Source: Faeciplasma sp048393055 (lineage in GTDB: Bacteria > Bacillota > Clostridia > Oscillospirales > Ruminococcaceae). Taken from it: 64,000 nucleotides of DNA. The stretch spans positions 62,001-126,000 of the forward strand of contig DBFJJS010000012.1 of NCBI GenBank assembly GCA_048393055.1, given 5' to 3'. Both the position numbers and the translations under genes were made by a program. Of this stretch, positions 32,685-39,893 are shown one piece after another (position 1 is the stretch's first letter; every line of letters begins with the position of its first letter). The notes beneath the pieces were generated by a model that did not search any database, was not told where the DNA came from, and saw only the letters and a program-made list of their open reading frames with translations.

Positions 32685-32761
32685 TGGAGCGGATTACGAG
32701 ACCGGGACTCGCGCTCGTCCGCCTTGGGAAGGTGGCGCTCTGCCAAATGAGCTAAATCCGC
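32685..32761 (-). tRNA. tRNA-Gly (CCC), degenerate copy
   Basis: Acceptor GCGGATT/AATCCGC and encoded CCA are intact, and the anticodon loop is TTCCCAA. The anticodon stem has an A-C mismatch (29-41), the variable loop is one base longer, and the T-loop reads TCCCGGT instead of TTCGAGC, losing the conserved T55-C56 pattern. Compared with the intact copy at 32826-32901 it looks like a decaying duplicate, probably not a functional tRNA. Confidence 0.65.
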
Positions 32762-32792
32762 AATATATACCGCCCGAGGCGGAGCTGTAAAC

Positions 32793-32819
32793 AAAAACGC
32801 CGCGGGTATTCCCGCGACG
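32793..32819 (-). terminator. Terminator after tRNA-Gly (CCC)
   Basis: Second copy of the CGTCGCGGG-AATA-CCCGCGGCG hairpin, followed by TTTTTGT on the minus strand. Confidence 0.85.
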
Positions 32820-32825
32820 AATTAA

Positions 32826-32901
32826 TGGAGCGGATTACGAGGCTCGAACTCGCTACATCCACCTTGGGAAGGTGGCGCTCTGCCAAATGAGCTAAATCCG
32901 C
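32826..32901 (-). tRNA. tRNA-Gly (CCC)
   Basis: 76-nt cloverleaf with encoded CCA. Acceptor GCGGATT/AATCCGC, D-stem GCTC/GAGC, anticodon stem CCACC/GGTGG with loop TTCCCAA (anticodon CCC, reads GGG), T-arm GCGAG-TTCGAGC-CTCGT. All pairing is intact. Confidence 0.93.
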
Positions 32902-32932
32902 AATATGTACCGCCTGAAGCGGAGCTGTGAAC

Positions 32933-32959
32933 AAAAACGCCGCGAGTATTCCCGCGACG
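32933..32959 (-). terminator. Terminator-like hairpin after tRNA-Gly (GCC)
   Basis: Third copy of the tRNA-Gly-associated hairpin with one mismatch, followed by TTTTT on the minus strand. Because two more tRNA-Gly copies follow, some read-through must occur if they share the upstream promoter. Confidence 0.7.
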
Positions 32960-32972
32960 AAATTGACTTTAA

Positions 32973-33048
32973 TGGAGCGGATTACGAGGCTCGAACTCGC
33001 TACCTCCACCTTGGCAAGGTGGCGCTCTACCGGATGAGCTAAATCCGC
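32973..33048 (-). tRNA. tRNA-Gly (GCC)
   Basis: 76 nt with encoded CCA. Anticodon stem CCACC/GGTGG with loop TTGCCAA (anticodon GCC, reads GGC/GGT). Acceptor and T-arm are the same as in the CCC copies, so all three come from one ancestor by tandem duplication. Confidence 0.95.
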
Positions 33049-33052
33049 AATA

Positions 33053-33128
33053 TGGTGCCTCCGGTCGGAATTGAACCAACGACACGGGGATTTTCAGTCC
33101 CCTGCTCTACCAACTGAGCTACAGAGGC
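33053..33128 (-). tRNA. tRNA-Phe (GAA)
   Basis: 76-nt cloverleaf, acceptor GCCTCTG / CCGGAGGC region, anticodon loop CTGAAAA (GAA), T-loop TTCAATT, encoded CCA. Only 4 nt before tRNA-Gly (GCC). Confidence 0.96.
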
Positions 33129-33167
33129 AAGAAAGCTCTTTATAAAATAAAAGAGCCAACCTTAAAA

Positions 33168-33244
33168 TGGCGACCCGGATCGGGCTCGAACCGACGACCT
33201 CTAGCGTGACAGGCTAGCGTTCTAACCAACTGAACTACCGGGCC
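33168..33244 (-). tRNA. tRNA-Asp (GTC)
   Basis: 77 nt, acceptor GGCCCGG/CCGGGTC, anticodon loop CTGTCAC (GTC), T-loop TTCGAGC, encoded CCA. Confidence 0.96.
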
Positions 33245-33248
33245 AAAT

Positions 33249-33268
33249 ACTTCAGCAAACGCTGAAGT
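33249..33268 (-). other. Hairpin in the tRNA-Val/tRNA-Asp spacer
   Basis: Perfect 8-bp stem ACTTCAGC / GCTGAAGT with an AAAC loop (GTTT on the minus strand); a second stem GGCTTC / GAAGCC adjoins it at 33271-33291. Probably tRNA-precursor processing structure. Confidence 0.5.
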
Positions 33269-33291
33269 ACGGCTTCAGCATAACCGAAGCC

Positions 33292-33367
33292 TGGTGGAAA
33301 CAATAGGGCTCGAACCTATGACCCTCTGCTTGTAAGGCAGATGCTCTCCCAGCTGAGCTATGCTTCC
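33292..33367 (-). tRNA. tRNA-Val (TAC)
   Basis: 76 nt, acceptor GGAAGCA / TGTTTCC, anticodon loop CTTACAA (TAC), T-loop TTCGAGC, encoded CCA. First gene of the minus-strand tRNA cluster. Confidence 0.96.
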
Positions 33368-33399
33368 ATTTAAAGCCGCTTTCGTCAAGCGACTTAATT

Positions 33400-33428
33400 A
33401 GTATAAACTATCGCTCGCAGCTTGTCAA
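33400..33428 (-). promoter_or_regulatory. Promoter of the tRNA cluster
   Basis: Minus strand: TTGACA (33428-33423), 17-bp spacer, TATACT (33405-33400), 33 bp before tRNA-Val. The spacer and start region are typical of stable-RNA promoters. Confidence 0.85.
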
Positions 33429-33495
33429 GACTTTTTTATAAAAAAACAATTATTTTTCTGCGGCTTCGTTAAACACAGATCGGACACAGTCTGAG

Positions 33496-34395
33496 TTACT
33501 CTGCTGTGTCACCGGCTGCGGACTCATCCTCGCAGCTTTGCCTTATCGCTTCATAAATCCGCAGATAGGTAGGCAGCGCCTCATTGTAGTTTTCCCGCAT
33601 TTCTTCTTCGCTTGTTGACAGAAGTCTTGTGGGCTCTCTCAGACCTATATAAAGCTCGTCCGGCATCGCTTCCCATTTAAGCGCTTCGCGCGTAAGCTCA
33701 CAGTTCAGCCTTATACCGAGGGGGGTCACGCATTCACCCTCGAGCTCGGACGTGAAATCGTGTACGGCAAAATCAGTGGTGCCATCCGAGATGATTATCA
33801 TATTTTCACCAAGCTGAAGCTGCGTCATAAGCTGAGCCTGATATGAGGTTACGGTATTGGGATCGCTGTAATCGGTGGAGATATTGTATATAAGAACGTT
33901 TACCTTTCCATCGCCGTTGAGATCCTCGCAGTAGCTTTCAATAAAGCTTTGAAACTCCGTCGTCCTTGCATAGATTGCGCTGTTATCCATTACCGCAAGC
34001 ACAGTAAGGTCCGGCTTTATTCTGACTGCCGAGTCGTATACAATATATCCAATAGCCACGATCACGACAAACGCAAAAATAATTATCCATTTTGAACGGT
34101 ACCATACGTTTTCTATCCATTGCGAAAAGCTGAGTCTGACCTTTTCATGGCGCTCTTCTTTAATAGTATCGGAGGATTCGACCACTCCCTGTTTCAGCTT
34201 TACAAGCTCTATTTTCTTGTCCTGAAGCTCCTTTTCGTACTGCTTTCTTTCAAGTTCATGAAGCCTTTGCTGTTCCTCTGCCGATCTTTCAAGCTCCTCC
34301 TCTGACAGTTCCCGCTCCGCCTGTTCCTTCTTAGCTATTTCCTTTTCGTACTCGTAGTCGTCCTCCGGTATGAGGCTTTTGCGGTCGTCGGGCAT
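33496..34395 (-). CDS. Single-span membrane protein with cytoplasmic coiled coil, unknown
   Basis: 299 aa. Residues 1-85 are highly charged (Glu/Lys/Gln) and predicted coiled coil; one transmembrane helix lies near 105-125 (WIIIFAFVVIVAIGYIVYD). The extracytoplasmic part has EDLNGDGKVNVLIYNIS, a DxNxDG calcium-loop-like segment, and an Ile-rich strand region. A single such loop does not make a dockerin. No family recognised; it stands alone, 101 nt before the tRNA cluster promoter region ends. GAGGTGAG is the ribosome binding site. Confidence 0.6.
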   Translation of the reverse strand: MPDDRKSLIPEDDYEYEKEIAKKEQAERELSEEELERSAEEQQRLHELERKQYEKELQDKKIELVKLKQGVVESSDTIKEERHEKVRLSFSQWIENVWYRSKWIIIFAFVVIVAIGYIVYDSAVRIKPDLTVLAVMDNSAIYARTTEFQSFIESYCEDLNGDGKVNVLIYNISTDYSDPNTVTSYQAQLMTQLQLGENMIIISDGTTDFAVHDFTSELEGECVTPLGIRLNCELTREALKWEAMPDELYIGLREPTRLLSTSEEEMRENYNEALPTYLRIYEAIRQSCEDESAAGDTAE

Positions 34396-34483
34396 TTAAT
34401 TACTCACCTCGTTTTATAAAAAATCAGATATTTATGTTATTTTAGCATACTGCACGTCTTATTTCAATAGCCTTGAGCCGCAT

Positions 34484-34513
34484 GAATGCAGTTAAAATTT
34501 TGAAACATATTTA
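34484..34513 (+). promoter_or_regulatory. Possible sigma-G-type promoter of spoVAC
   Basis: GAATG (34484-34488), 17-bp spacer, CATATTTA (34506-34513) resembles the forespore GHATR / CATnnTA pattern with one deviation. It lies 65 bp before spoVAC, which is a sigma-G gene in Bacillus. Confidence 0.35.
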
Positions 34514-34578
34514 GCGAATAAATAATTCGGCGGCTGCAAATGATAGCATCAAACAATAAAAAGAAAAAGGAGGACAGC

Positions 34579-35022
34579 ATGGCTGTATCTAAAAAGGATT
34601 ACGCCAGGATGGCGGACTCGGCCTCAGCGCGGTCGAAACCGTGGATAAACGTGCCGAAGGCGTTTTTGATAGGCGGGCTGATATGCGTGCTCGGACAGGG
34701 GCTTACCGATATGTTCATAGCGTCGGGTCTTGAAAAATCAGACGCAGGGTCGTTCACCTCCATAACGCTTATACTTTTTTCCGCAGTGCTGACCGGACTT
34801 GCTCTGTATCCGAAGATAGCCAAACACGGCGGAGCGGGAACTCTTGTACCGATAACAGGGTTTGCAAACTCCGTGGTTTCCCCTGCAGTCGAGTTCAGAA
34901 CGGAGGGCTGGATACTCGGTATCGGCGCAAAAATATTTACAATAGCCGGACCGGTCATACTCTACGGCACCGCCGCAAGCGTTATATGGGGAATAATTTA
35001 TTTTATAATGAGCAGGTCTTAG
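34579..35022 (+). CDS. spoVAC: Stage V sporulation protein AC (DPA channel subunit)
   Basis: Spore inner-membrane channel protein for dipicolinic acid and calcium movement. 147 aa, about four hydrophobic segments. KAFLIGGLICVLGQGLTDMF, AGTLVPITGFANSVVSPAVE and EGWILGIGAKIFTIAGPVIL are diagnostic for SpoVAC. AAGGAGG is 6 nt before ATG 34579; an earlier ATG at 34540 lacks a site. Normally spoVAD and spoVAE follow; here a glycosidase gene does, so those partners must be elsewhere or absent. Confidence 0.88.
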   Translation: MAVSKKDYARMADSASARSKPWINVPKAFLIGGLICVLGQGLTDMFIASGLEKSDAGSFTSITLILFSAVLTGLALYPKIAKHGGAGTLVPITGFANSVVSPAVEFRTEGWILGIGAKIFTIAGPVILYGTAASVIWGIIYFIMSRS

Positions 35023-35026
35023 CTTA

Positions 35027-35055
35027 TGGACAGTGAGCGGCATTTATGATATACT
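35027..35055 (+). promoter_or_regulatory. Promoter of the GH39 gene
   Basis: TGGACA (35027-35032), 17-bp spacer, TATACT (35050-35055), predicted start near 35062. The spacer contains the left arm of an 11-bp inverted repeat. Confidence 0.6.
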
Positions 35056-35076
35056 CAAGTAAAATATGCCGCTCAC
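35033..35076 (+). promoter_or_regulatory. Inverted repeat around the GH39 promoter (candidate operator)
   Basis: GTGAGCGGCAT (35033-35043) and ATGCCGCTCAC (35066-35076) are perfect 11-bp inverted arms, 22 bp apart. One arm fills the -35/-10 spacer and the other begins just after the predicted start. No T-run follows, so a terminator hairpin for spoVAC is less likely than a repressor site. Confidence 0.6.
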
Positions 35077-35103
35077 TCGGGCGCTGTAAGGGAGGATTAT
35101 GTC

Positions 35104-36600
35104 ATGGATATCAAAATATCTGTCGGCGAGAACGACAGGGCGTTATTTAACAACAGGGTGGACTTCTGCGTAGGAACGGGAAGAATGGGACTGGCCCTGC
35201 AAAAGGAGTATTTTGACCAGCTCAAGCTTGTTCAGGAGGAGATAGGCTTTAAGCATATAAGGGGTCATGGGCTATTTACCGACGACATGGCGATATATCA
35301 CGAGTATCAGGAAAACGGCGAGACAAGGGTGGAGTATAACTTTACATATTTGGACCTTGTGATGGACAGCTATCACGAGCTTGGAATACGCCCGTTCATA
35401 GAGCTGGGCTTTATGCCTGAAAAGCTGGCGTCGGGCGGGCAGACGATTTTCTACTGGAAGGGGAACACCACGCCTCCGAAGGACTACTCCGGCTGGTGCG
35501 AGCTTGTCAAAGCGACTCTTTCGCATCTTGTTCAAAGATATGGTGATGAGGCGTACGAGTATCCGATAGAGGTCTGGAACGAGCCGAACCTTCCGGGATT
35601 TTGGTACAAGGCGGACATGCAGGAGTACTTTAAGCTGTTTAAGGAGAGCTTTGGCGCCATTAAGGCGCTCAGCCCGAGGTTCAAGGTCGGAGGTCCCGCC
35701 ATATGCGGGGTGAGAGACCGTGAGTGGATAACCGAGTTCCTGAATTTCTGCCGCAGCGAGGGCATTACACCAGATTTTATTACAAGGCATCATTATACAA
35801 CTGAAAATCCCGAGCACGACGGGCACTACGGCTATGCGAAGCTGATGAAATCCGCCGACGGCTTTGAGAATTTGCAGTCCACACGCGATATTATCGACAG
35901 CTACGAGGAGTTCAGGGGGCTTCCGATACATCTTACCGAGGTCAACACCTCCTACATACCGAACTGCCCCGTTCACGATACCAACCTGAACGCCGCCTAT
36001 TATGCCGAGCAGCTTTCAAGGCTGGGAGATGTGAACGAGTCCTATTCCTACTGGACGTTCGGAGACATCTTCGAGGAGCAGGGCGTGCCGTTTGCACCGT
36101 TCCACGGAGGTTTCGGGCTTGTCGCGAACGGCTGCATTCCAAAGCCGACCTTCTATACCTTTAAGTTTTACAAGCAGCTTACCGGCGAGTGCGTATATAA
36201 GGACGACAGCGCCGTAATAGTAAAAACCGAAAAGGGCTACAGGCTGATAGCATGGAACGCCTGCCCGATGGGAGAGGATAAGAAAAAGGAAATCGATATA
36301 AGCCTGCCGGCAAGCGGGGAATACTCCGTTATCATGAGCACCGTAGACGAGACAACCTGCAATCCGCTCAAGCTCTGGCACGACATGGGCGAGCCGAGAA
36401 GCCTGTCAAAGCCACAGCTAAGGCTTCTTAAGGACGCCGCCAAGCCGCTTGTGACGTCCGAGCGAACAGCCTCCGAGGGCGGACGGCTCAGCCTTAAGCT
36501 CAGCCTGTCGAGAAACGCGGTGGTATACCTTGAGGCGGAGCGCTCAGAGCTGACTCCCGACCGCGGATTTGACTATGTAAGAGCGACTACGGGGATGTAA
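35104..36600 (+). CDS. Glycoside hydrolase family 39 (beta-xylosidase-like)
   Basis: Retaining glycosidase with a TIM barrel, 498 aa, the usual size of GH39 xylosidases. Acid/base Glu160 is in EVWNEPN and the nucleophile Glu279 in HLTEVNTS. FKHIRGHGLFTDDM, DFITRHHYTTENPEHDG and YSYWTFGDIFEEQG are family segments. The C-terminal third is beta-rich. No signal peptide, so it acts on oligosaccharides in the cytoplasm. Substrate (xylose or another pentoside) is inferred. SD GGGAGG. Monocistronic with its own promoter and candidate operator; no sugar transporter adjacent. Confidence 0.9.
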   Translation: MDIKISVGENDRALFNNRVDFCVGTGRMGLALQKEYFDQLKLVQEEIGFKHIRGHGLFTDDMAIYHEYQENGETRVEYNFTYLDLVMDSYHELGIRPFIELGFMPEKLASGGQTIFYWKGNTTPPKDYSGWCELVKATLSHLVQRYGDEAYEYPIEVWNEPNLPGFWYKADMQEYFKLFKESFGAIKALSPRFKVGGPAICGVRDREWITEFLNFCRSEGITPDFITRHHYTTENPEHDGHYGYAKLMKSADGFENLQSTRDIIDSYEEFRGLPIHLTEVNTSYIPNCPVHDTNLNAAYYAEQLSRLGDVNESYSYWTFGDIFEEQGVPFAPFHGGFGLVANGCIPKPTFYTFKFYKQLTGECVYKDDSAVIVKTEKGYRLIAWNACPMGEDKKKEIDISLPASGEYSVIMSTVDETTCNPLKLWHDMGEPRSLSKPQLRLLKDAAKPLVTSERTASEGGRLSLKLSLSRNAVVYLEAERSELTPDRGFDYVRATTGM

Positions 36601-36625
36601 AGGTGTCTTAGATGGCGTGTTTTGC

Positions 36626-36654
36626 TTGACACAGCCTTAGTTTAAAGATATAAT
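36626..36654 (+). promoter_or_regulatory. Consensus sigma-A promoter of greA-lysS
   Basis: TTGACA (36626-36631), exactly 17 bp, TATAAT (36649-36654). Perfect match to consensus; greA starts 45 bp later. No T-box or other leader fits in between. Confidence 0.9.
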
Positions 36655-36698
36655 TATAGTTTAAGATATTCAGATTTTAAATATGCGGAGGAGTTACC

Positions 36699-37175
36699 AT
36701 GGCTATAAAACCAACCACCATGTCCAGAGACGGATTTAATAAGCTTCAGGAGGAACTGGAGTATTTAGTTACAGTAAGGCGTAAGGAAGTGGCCGATAAG
36801 CTCAAGGAAGCCCGTTCCTACGGAGACCTTTCCGAAAACGCCGAGTACGATGAGGCCAAGAACGAGCAGGGAATGCTCGAGGCTCAGATAGCAGACCTTG
36901 AGGCTATTATAGCCAATGCTATCATTGTAGACGACGACAGCCTTTCTATGAACGAGGTGGGCATAGGCTCGTTTGTCAAGCTCAAGGACTTTGAGCTTGA
37001 CGATATAATAGAATACCAGATAGTAGGCTCTACCGAATCCGATCCCGACAACAACAAGATTTCGGACGAATCCCCCATAGGCAAGGCGTGTCTTAGAAAG
37101 CACGTAGGGGATGTGTTTGAAGTTGAAGTTCCGGCGGGAACGCTCAAGTTTGAGATCCTCAACATAAGCAGATAG
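36699..37175 (+). CDS. greA: Transcription elongation factor GreA
   Basis: Rescues backtracked RNA polymerase by stimulating transcript cleavage. 158 aa. N-terminal coiled coil carries RDGFNKLQEELEYLVTVRRK and the acidic tip in SYGDLSENAEYDEAKNEQGM; the C-terminal FKBP-like domain follows (ESDPDNNKISDESPIGKACL). SD GGAGG. Upstream of lysS in the common Firmicutes pair. Confidence 0.97.
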   Translation: MAIKPTTMSRDGFNKLQEELEYLVTVRRKEVADKLKEARSYGDLSENAEYDEAKNEQGMLEAQIADLEAIIANAIIVDDDSLSMNEVGIGSFVKLKDFELDDIIEYQIVGSTESDPDNNKISDESPIGKACLRKHVGDVFEVEVPAGTLKFEILNISR

Positions 37176-37240
37176 TAGCATATGCTGATGCGGATTTGAG
37201 ATTATCAATATAATCAGATAGCAGCATATTCTGATACAGA
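37165..37240 (+). repeat. Imperfect direct repeat in the greA-lysS junction
   Basis: A roughly 31-bp unit starting ATAAGCAGATAGTAGCATAT (37165 on) recurs as ATAATCAGATAGCAGCATAT (37209 on), 44 bp apart. The first copy includes the end of greA, so the spacer probably arose by duplication of the gene's 3' end. Confidence 0.65.
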
Positions 37241-37256
37241 TGGAAGGTTTGAAAAG

Positions 37257-39266
37257 ATGTCGGAAGAAATATTGACAGGTGAGCAGGAGATATCAGCCGA
37301 GGAGCTCGGCTCGCTCAGGAAAATAAGGCGTGATAAGCTCGATGCGCTTAAAAACGAAGGCAAAAATCCCTTTGAAATAACGAAATTTAATTTTAACACC
37401 ACTACCGCCGAGCTGAAGACCTACTACGAAAAGCGCGAGGCCGAGGTGCTTGACTCTGCCGGCGGCGACCAGGAGAAGATAGACAAGGGTCTTGAGGCTA
37501 TTCAGGCGGACACATGGGCGATAGCAGGAAGAATAATGAGCTGGCGCGACATGGGCAAGGCCAACTTTATAGACGTTCAGGATACGTCCGGCAGGATGCA
37601 GTGTTACGTCAGGATGAACGATATCGGCAAGGAAGAGTTTGCGGGCTTTAAAAAGTGGGATATAGGCGATATCGTAGGCGTCGAGGGCTTTGTATTCAGG
37701 ACGAAAAAGGGAGAGATATCCCTTCATGCCAAGAAGATAACCCTTCTTTCAAAGTCTCTTACGCCGCTTCCCGAAAAGTGGCACGGTCTTAAGGACAGGG
37801 ACGCCCGCTACCGCCAGAGGTACATAGACCTTATTGTAAATCCGGACGTTAAAAAGACGTTTATCCAGCGTTCGCATATAATCAGCTCGATAAGAAACTA
37901 TCTTAACGGTCTCGGATTTATCGAGGTCGAGACCCCGATGCTGGTGGCTAACGCAGGCGGCGCGAGCGCAAGACCGTTTGAAACGCATTACAACGCGCTC
38001 AACGAGGACGTTAAGCTGAGAATATCTTTGGAGCTGTATCTGAAAAGGCTGATTGTAGGCGGGCTTGACAGGGTATACGAGATAGGCAGGGTGTTCAGAA
38101 ACGAAGGACTTGACACCCGCCATAACCCGGAGTTTACGCTTATGGAGCTTTATCAGGCGTATACGGATTATCACGGCATGATGGACCTTGCCGAAAACCT
38201 CTACCGCCATGTCGCGAAGGAGGTCACAGGAACTACTCAGATCGATTACATGGGCAGGGTTATCGACCTTGACAAGCCGTTCGAGAGGCTTACCATGCTG
38301 GACGCCGTAAAGAAATACGCCGGCATTGATTTTAGTGAGGTAAAGACCGACGAACAGGCGTTTGAGCTTGCAAAAGAGCGCCATATAGAGTTTGATCCCA
38401 AACGCCATCACAAGGGCGACATACTCAACCTCTTGTTCGAGGAATATGTGGAGGACAAGCTTATCCAGCCGACGTTTATCATGGATCACCCTGTTGAGAT
38501 ATCCCCGCTTACAAAGCGCAAGCCGGATAATCCCGATTATGTAGAGCGCTTTGAGCTTTACATAAACTGTGCGGAAATGGCGAACGCCTATTCCGAGCTG
38601 AACGACCCCGTCGATCAGCGCAGGAGATTTGAGCTTCAGGAGGAGCTTATAAAGCTTGGAGACGACGAGGCAAACCATATCGACGAGGACTTCATGCATG
38701 CGCTTGAAATAGGCATGCCTCCGACAGGTGGAATAGGCTTCGGAATTGACAGGATGGTGCAGTTTATGACCGGCTCCCCCGCGATAAGGGACGTATTGCT
38801 GTTCCCGACGATGAAATCCGTTGATTTCTCAAAGCCGGCGGCGCAGAGTTCAAAGGAAAGCGAGGCTGAGACCGCACCGGTCGAGAAAATAGATTTTTCA
38901 AATGTGGAAATAGAGCCGCTGTTTAAGGATTACGTGGATTTTGAGACCTTCTCCAAGTCTGATTTCAGAGCAGTCAAGGTACTTGCCTGCGAAGCTGTGC
39001 CGAAGTCGAAAAAGCTTCTCAAGTTTGTTTTGGACGACGGAACAGGCGAGGACAGGGTTATTCTCAGCGGTATTCATGCATATTACGAGCCGGAGGAGCT
39101 TGTTGGCAAGACCTGCATTGCAATCGTAAACCTTCCGCCGAGACCGATGATGGGCATTGACTCCTGCGGTATGCTGATTTCCGCCGTACATCATGAGAAC
39201 GGCGAAGAAAAGCTCCATCTTCTGATGGTAGACGATCATATTCCGGCAGGTGCAAAGCTATATTAA
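37257..39266 (+). CDS. lysS: Lysyl-tRNA synthetase (class II) with C-terminal tRNA-binding domain
   Basis: 669 aa. Residues 60-175 form the OB-fold anticodon-binding domain (GRIMSWRDMGKANFIDVQD). The class II core follows with motif 2 GRVFRNEGLDTRHNPEFTLM and motif 3 GGIGFGIDRMVQFMTG. After residue about 505 there is a linker, then about 110 residues (DFRAVKVLACEAVPKSKKLL ... MLISAVHHENG) that match the Trbp111/MetRS-beta/PheRS-N tRNA-binding OB-fold. Standard LysRS ends near residue 500, so this is a real fusion. Co-transcribed with greA. Confidence 0.95.
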   Translation: MSEEILTGEQEISAEELGSLRKIRRDKLDALKNEGKNPFEITKFNFNTTTAELKTYYEKREAEVLDSAGGDQEKIDKGLEAIQADTWAIAGRIMSWRDMGKANFIDVQDTSGRMQCYVRMNDIGKEEFAGFKKWDIGDIVGVEGFVFRTKKGEISLHAKKITLLSKSLTPLPEKWHGLKDRDARYRQRYIDLIVNPDVKKTFIQRSHIISSIRNYLNGLGFIEVETPMLVANAGGASARPFETHYNALNEDVKLRISLELYLKRLIVGGLDRVYEIGRVFRNEGLDTRHNPEFTLMELYQAYTDYHGMMDLAENLYRHVAKEVTGTTQIDYMGRVIDLDKPFERLTMLDAVKKYAGIDFSEVKTDEQAFELAKERHIEFDPKRHHKGDILNLLFEEYVEDKLIQPTFIMDHPVEISPLTKRKPDNPDYVERFELYINCAEMANAYSELNDPVDQRRRFELQEELIKLGDDEANHIDEDFMHALEIGMPPTGGIGFGIDRMVQFMTGSPAIRDVLLFPTMKSVDFSKPAAQSSKESEAETAPVEKIDFSNVEIEPLFKDYVDFETFSKSDFRAVKVLACEAVPKSKKLLKFVLDDGTGEDRVILSGIHAYYEPEELVGKTCIAIVNLPPRPMMGIDSCGMLISAVHHENGEEKLHLLMVDDHIPAGAKLY

Positions 39267-39305
39267 GATTCACTGTTTTGTGTGGAAGAAATGAATTACA
39301 AAACG

Positions 39306-39338
39306 AATGGGCGGTCTGGGGGCGGATTGCCCATTTTT
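39306..39338 (+). terminator. Intrinsic terminator after lysS
   Basis: AATGGGC / GCCCATT with a 16-nt loop and TTTTT after it, 40 nt past the lysS stop and just ahead of the cupin gene. Confidence 0.7.
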
Positions 39339-39358
39339 AAAGGAAGCGATAAAACGGC

Positions 39359-39688
39359 ATGCTGGTAGATTTTAATGAAATACAGGAAATAACGATACCG
39401 GGGATGAACGGCGGCACAGGAATGATGAGCGCTAAAATGTTTATGGGCGAGCAGGGTAAAATGATATATACCAAAATACACTCAGGCGGTTCTATCGGAC
39501 TTCATAGGCACGAAACGAGCGACGATATCAATTATGTTGTTTCCGGCGAAGGCAAAGCTGTTTGTGATGGTAAAGAGGAAATACTGCGCGCAGGCGTTTG
39601 TCATATTTGTAAAAGAGGCTCTGAACACAGTATAACAAATACAGGCAAAGACGATTTGGTTTTGCTGACCGTTGTGGTAGAAAAATAA
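39359..39688 (+). CDS. Small cupin-domain protein
   Basis: 109-aa single cupin. Motif 1 is GSIGLHRHETSDDINYVVSG, with His52, His54 and Glu55; motif 2 is HICKRGSEHSITNTGKDD. Metal-binding residues are therefore present. Substrate unknown: such cupins include sugar isomerases, dioxygenases and sensors. No operon partner; it starts 21 nt after the lysS terminator. Confidence 0.8.
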   Translation: MLVDFNEIQEITIPGMNGGTGMMSAKMFMGEQGKMIYTKIHSGGSIGLHRHETSDDINYVVSGEGKAVCDGKEEILRAGVCHICKRGSEHSITNTGKDDLVLLTVVVEK

Positions 39689-39824
39689 AAATCCGCTGTA
39701 ACCGTTTTGCACATCGCGGGAAATAAAAAACTCTGTCTTATGAGTGACATATTAGCGTGTTCAGGTAGATGCAAATATATACTAATTGTATAATAACATA
39801 ATAAAACAACATTCTGAAATCAAA

Positions 39825-39858
39825 AGCTCCGCATCTTAATTGATGCGGAGCTGCTTTT
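39825..39858. terminator. Bidirectional terminator, cupin / Ig-like lipoprotein
   Basis: AGCTCCGCATC / GATGCGGAGCT perfect 11-bp stem with a 6-nt loop. CTTTTA follows on the plus strand and TTTTGATT on the minus strand, so it can serve both converging genes. Confidence 0.85.
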
Positions 39859-39893
39859 AGCTTTACTTACTGCCTGACAGATGCGCTGTCTGA

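Noticed and set aside
32650..33060. Regularly spaced repeats resembling a CRISPR array
   Set aside because: The repeats are tRNA-Gly genes with terminators; the unit is about 140 bp and the spacers are not unique.
33496..34395. Dockerin domain in the coiled-coil membrane protein
   Set aside because: Only one DxNxDG loop is present; dockerins have two.
35023..35103. The inverted repeat as a terminator of spoVAC
   Set aside because: There is no T-run after the right arm, and a -10 hexamer lies inside the loop with the -35 just before the left arm, fitting a promoter/operator better.
36655..37256. T-box or lysine riboswitch before greA-lysS
   Set aside because: The leader is only about 40 nt before greA, and the 81-nt spacer before lysS holds direct repeats, too short for either element.
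37749..38699. Minus-strand reading frame of 316 codons inside lysS
   Set aside because: Antisense shadow of the class II core; no motifs or start signals.
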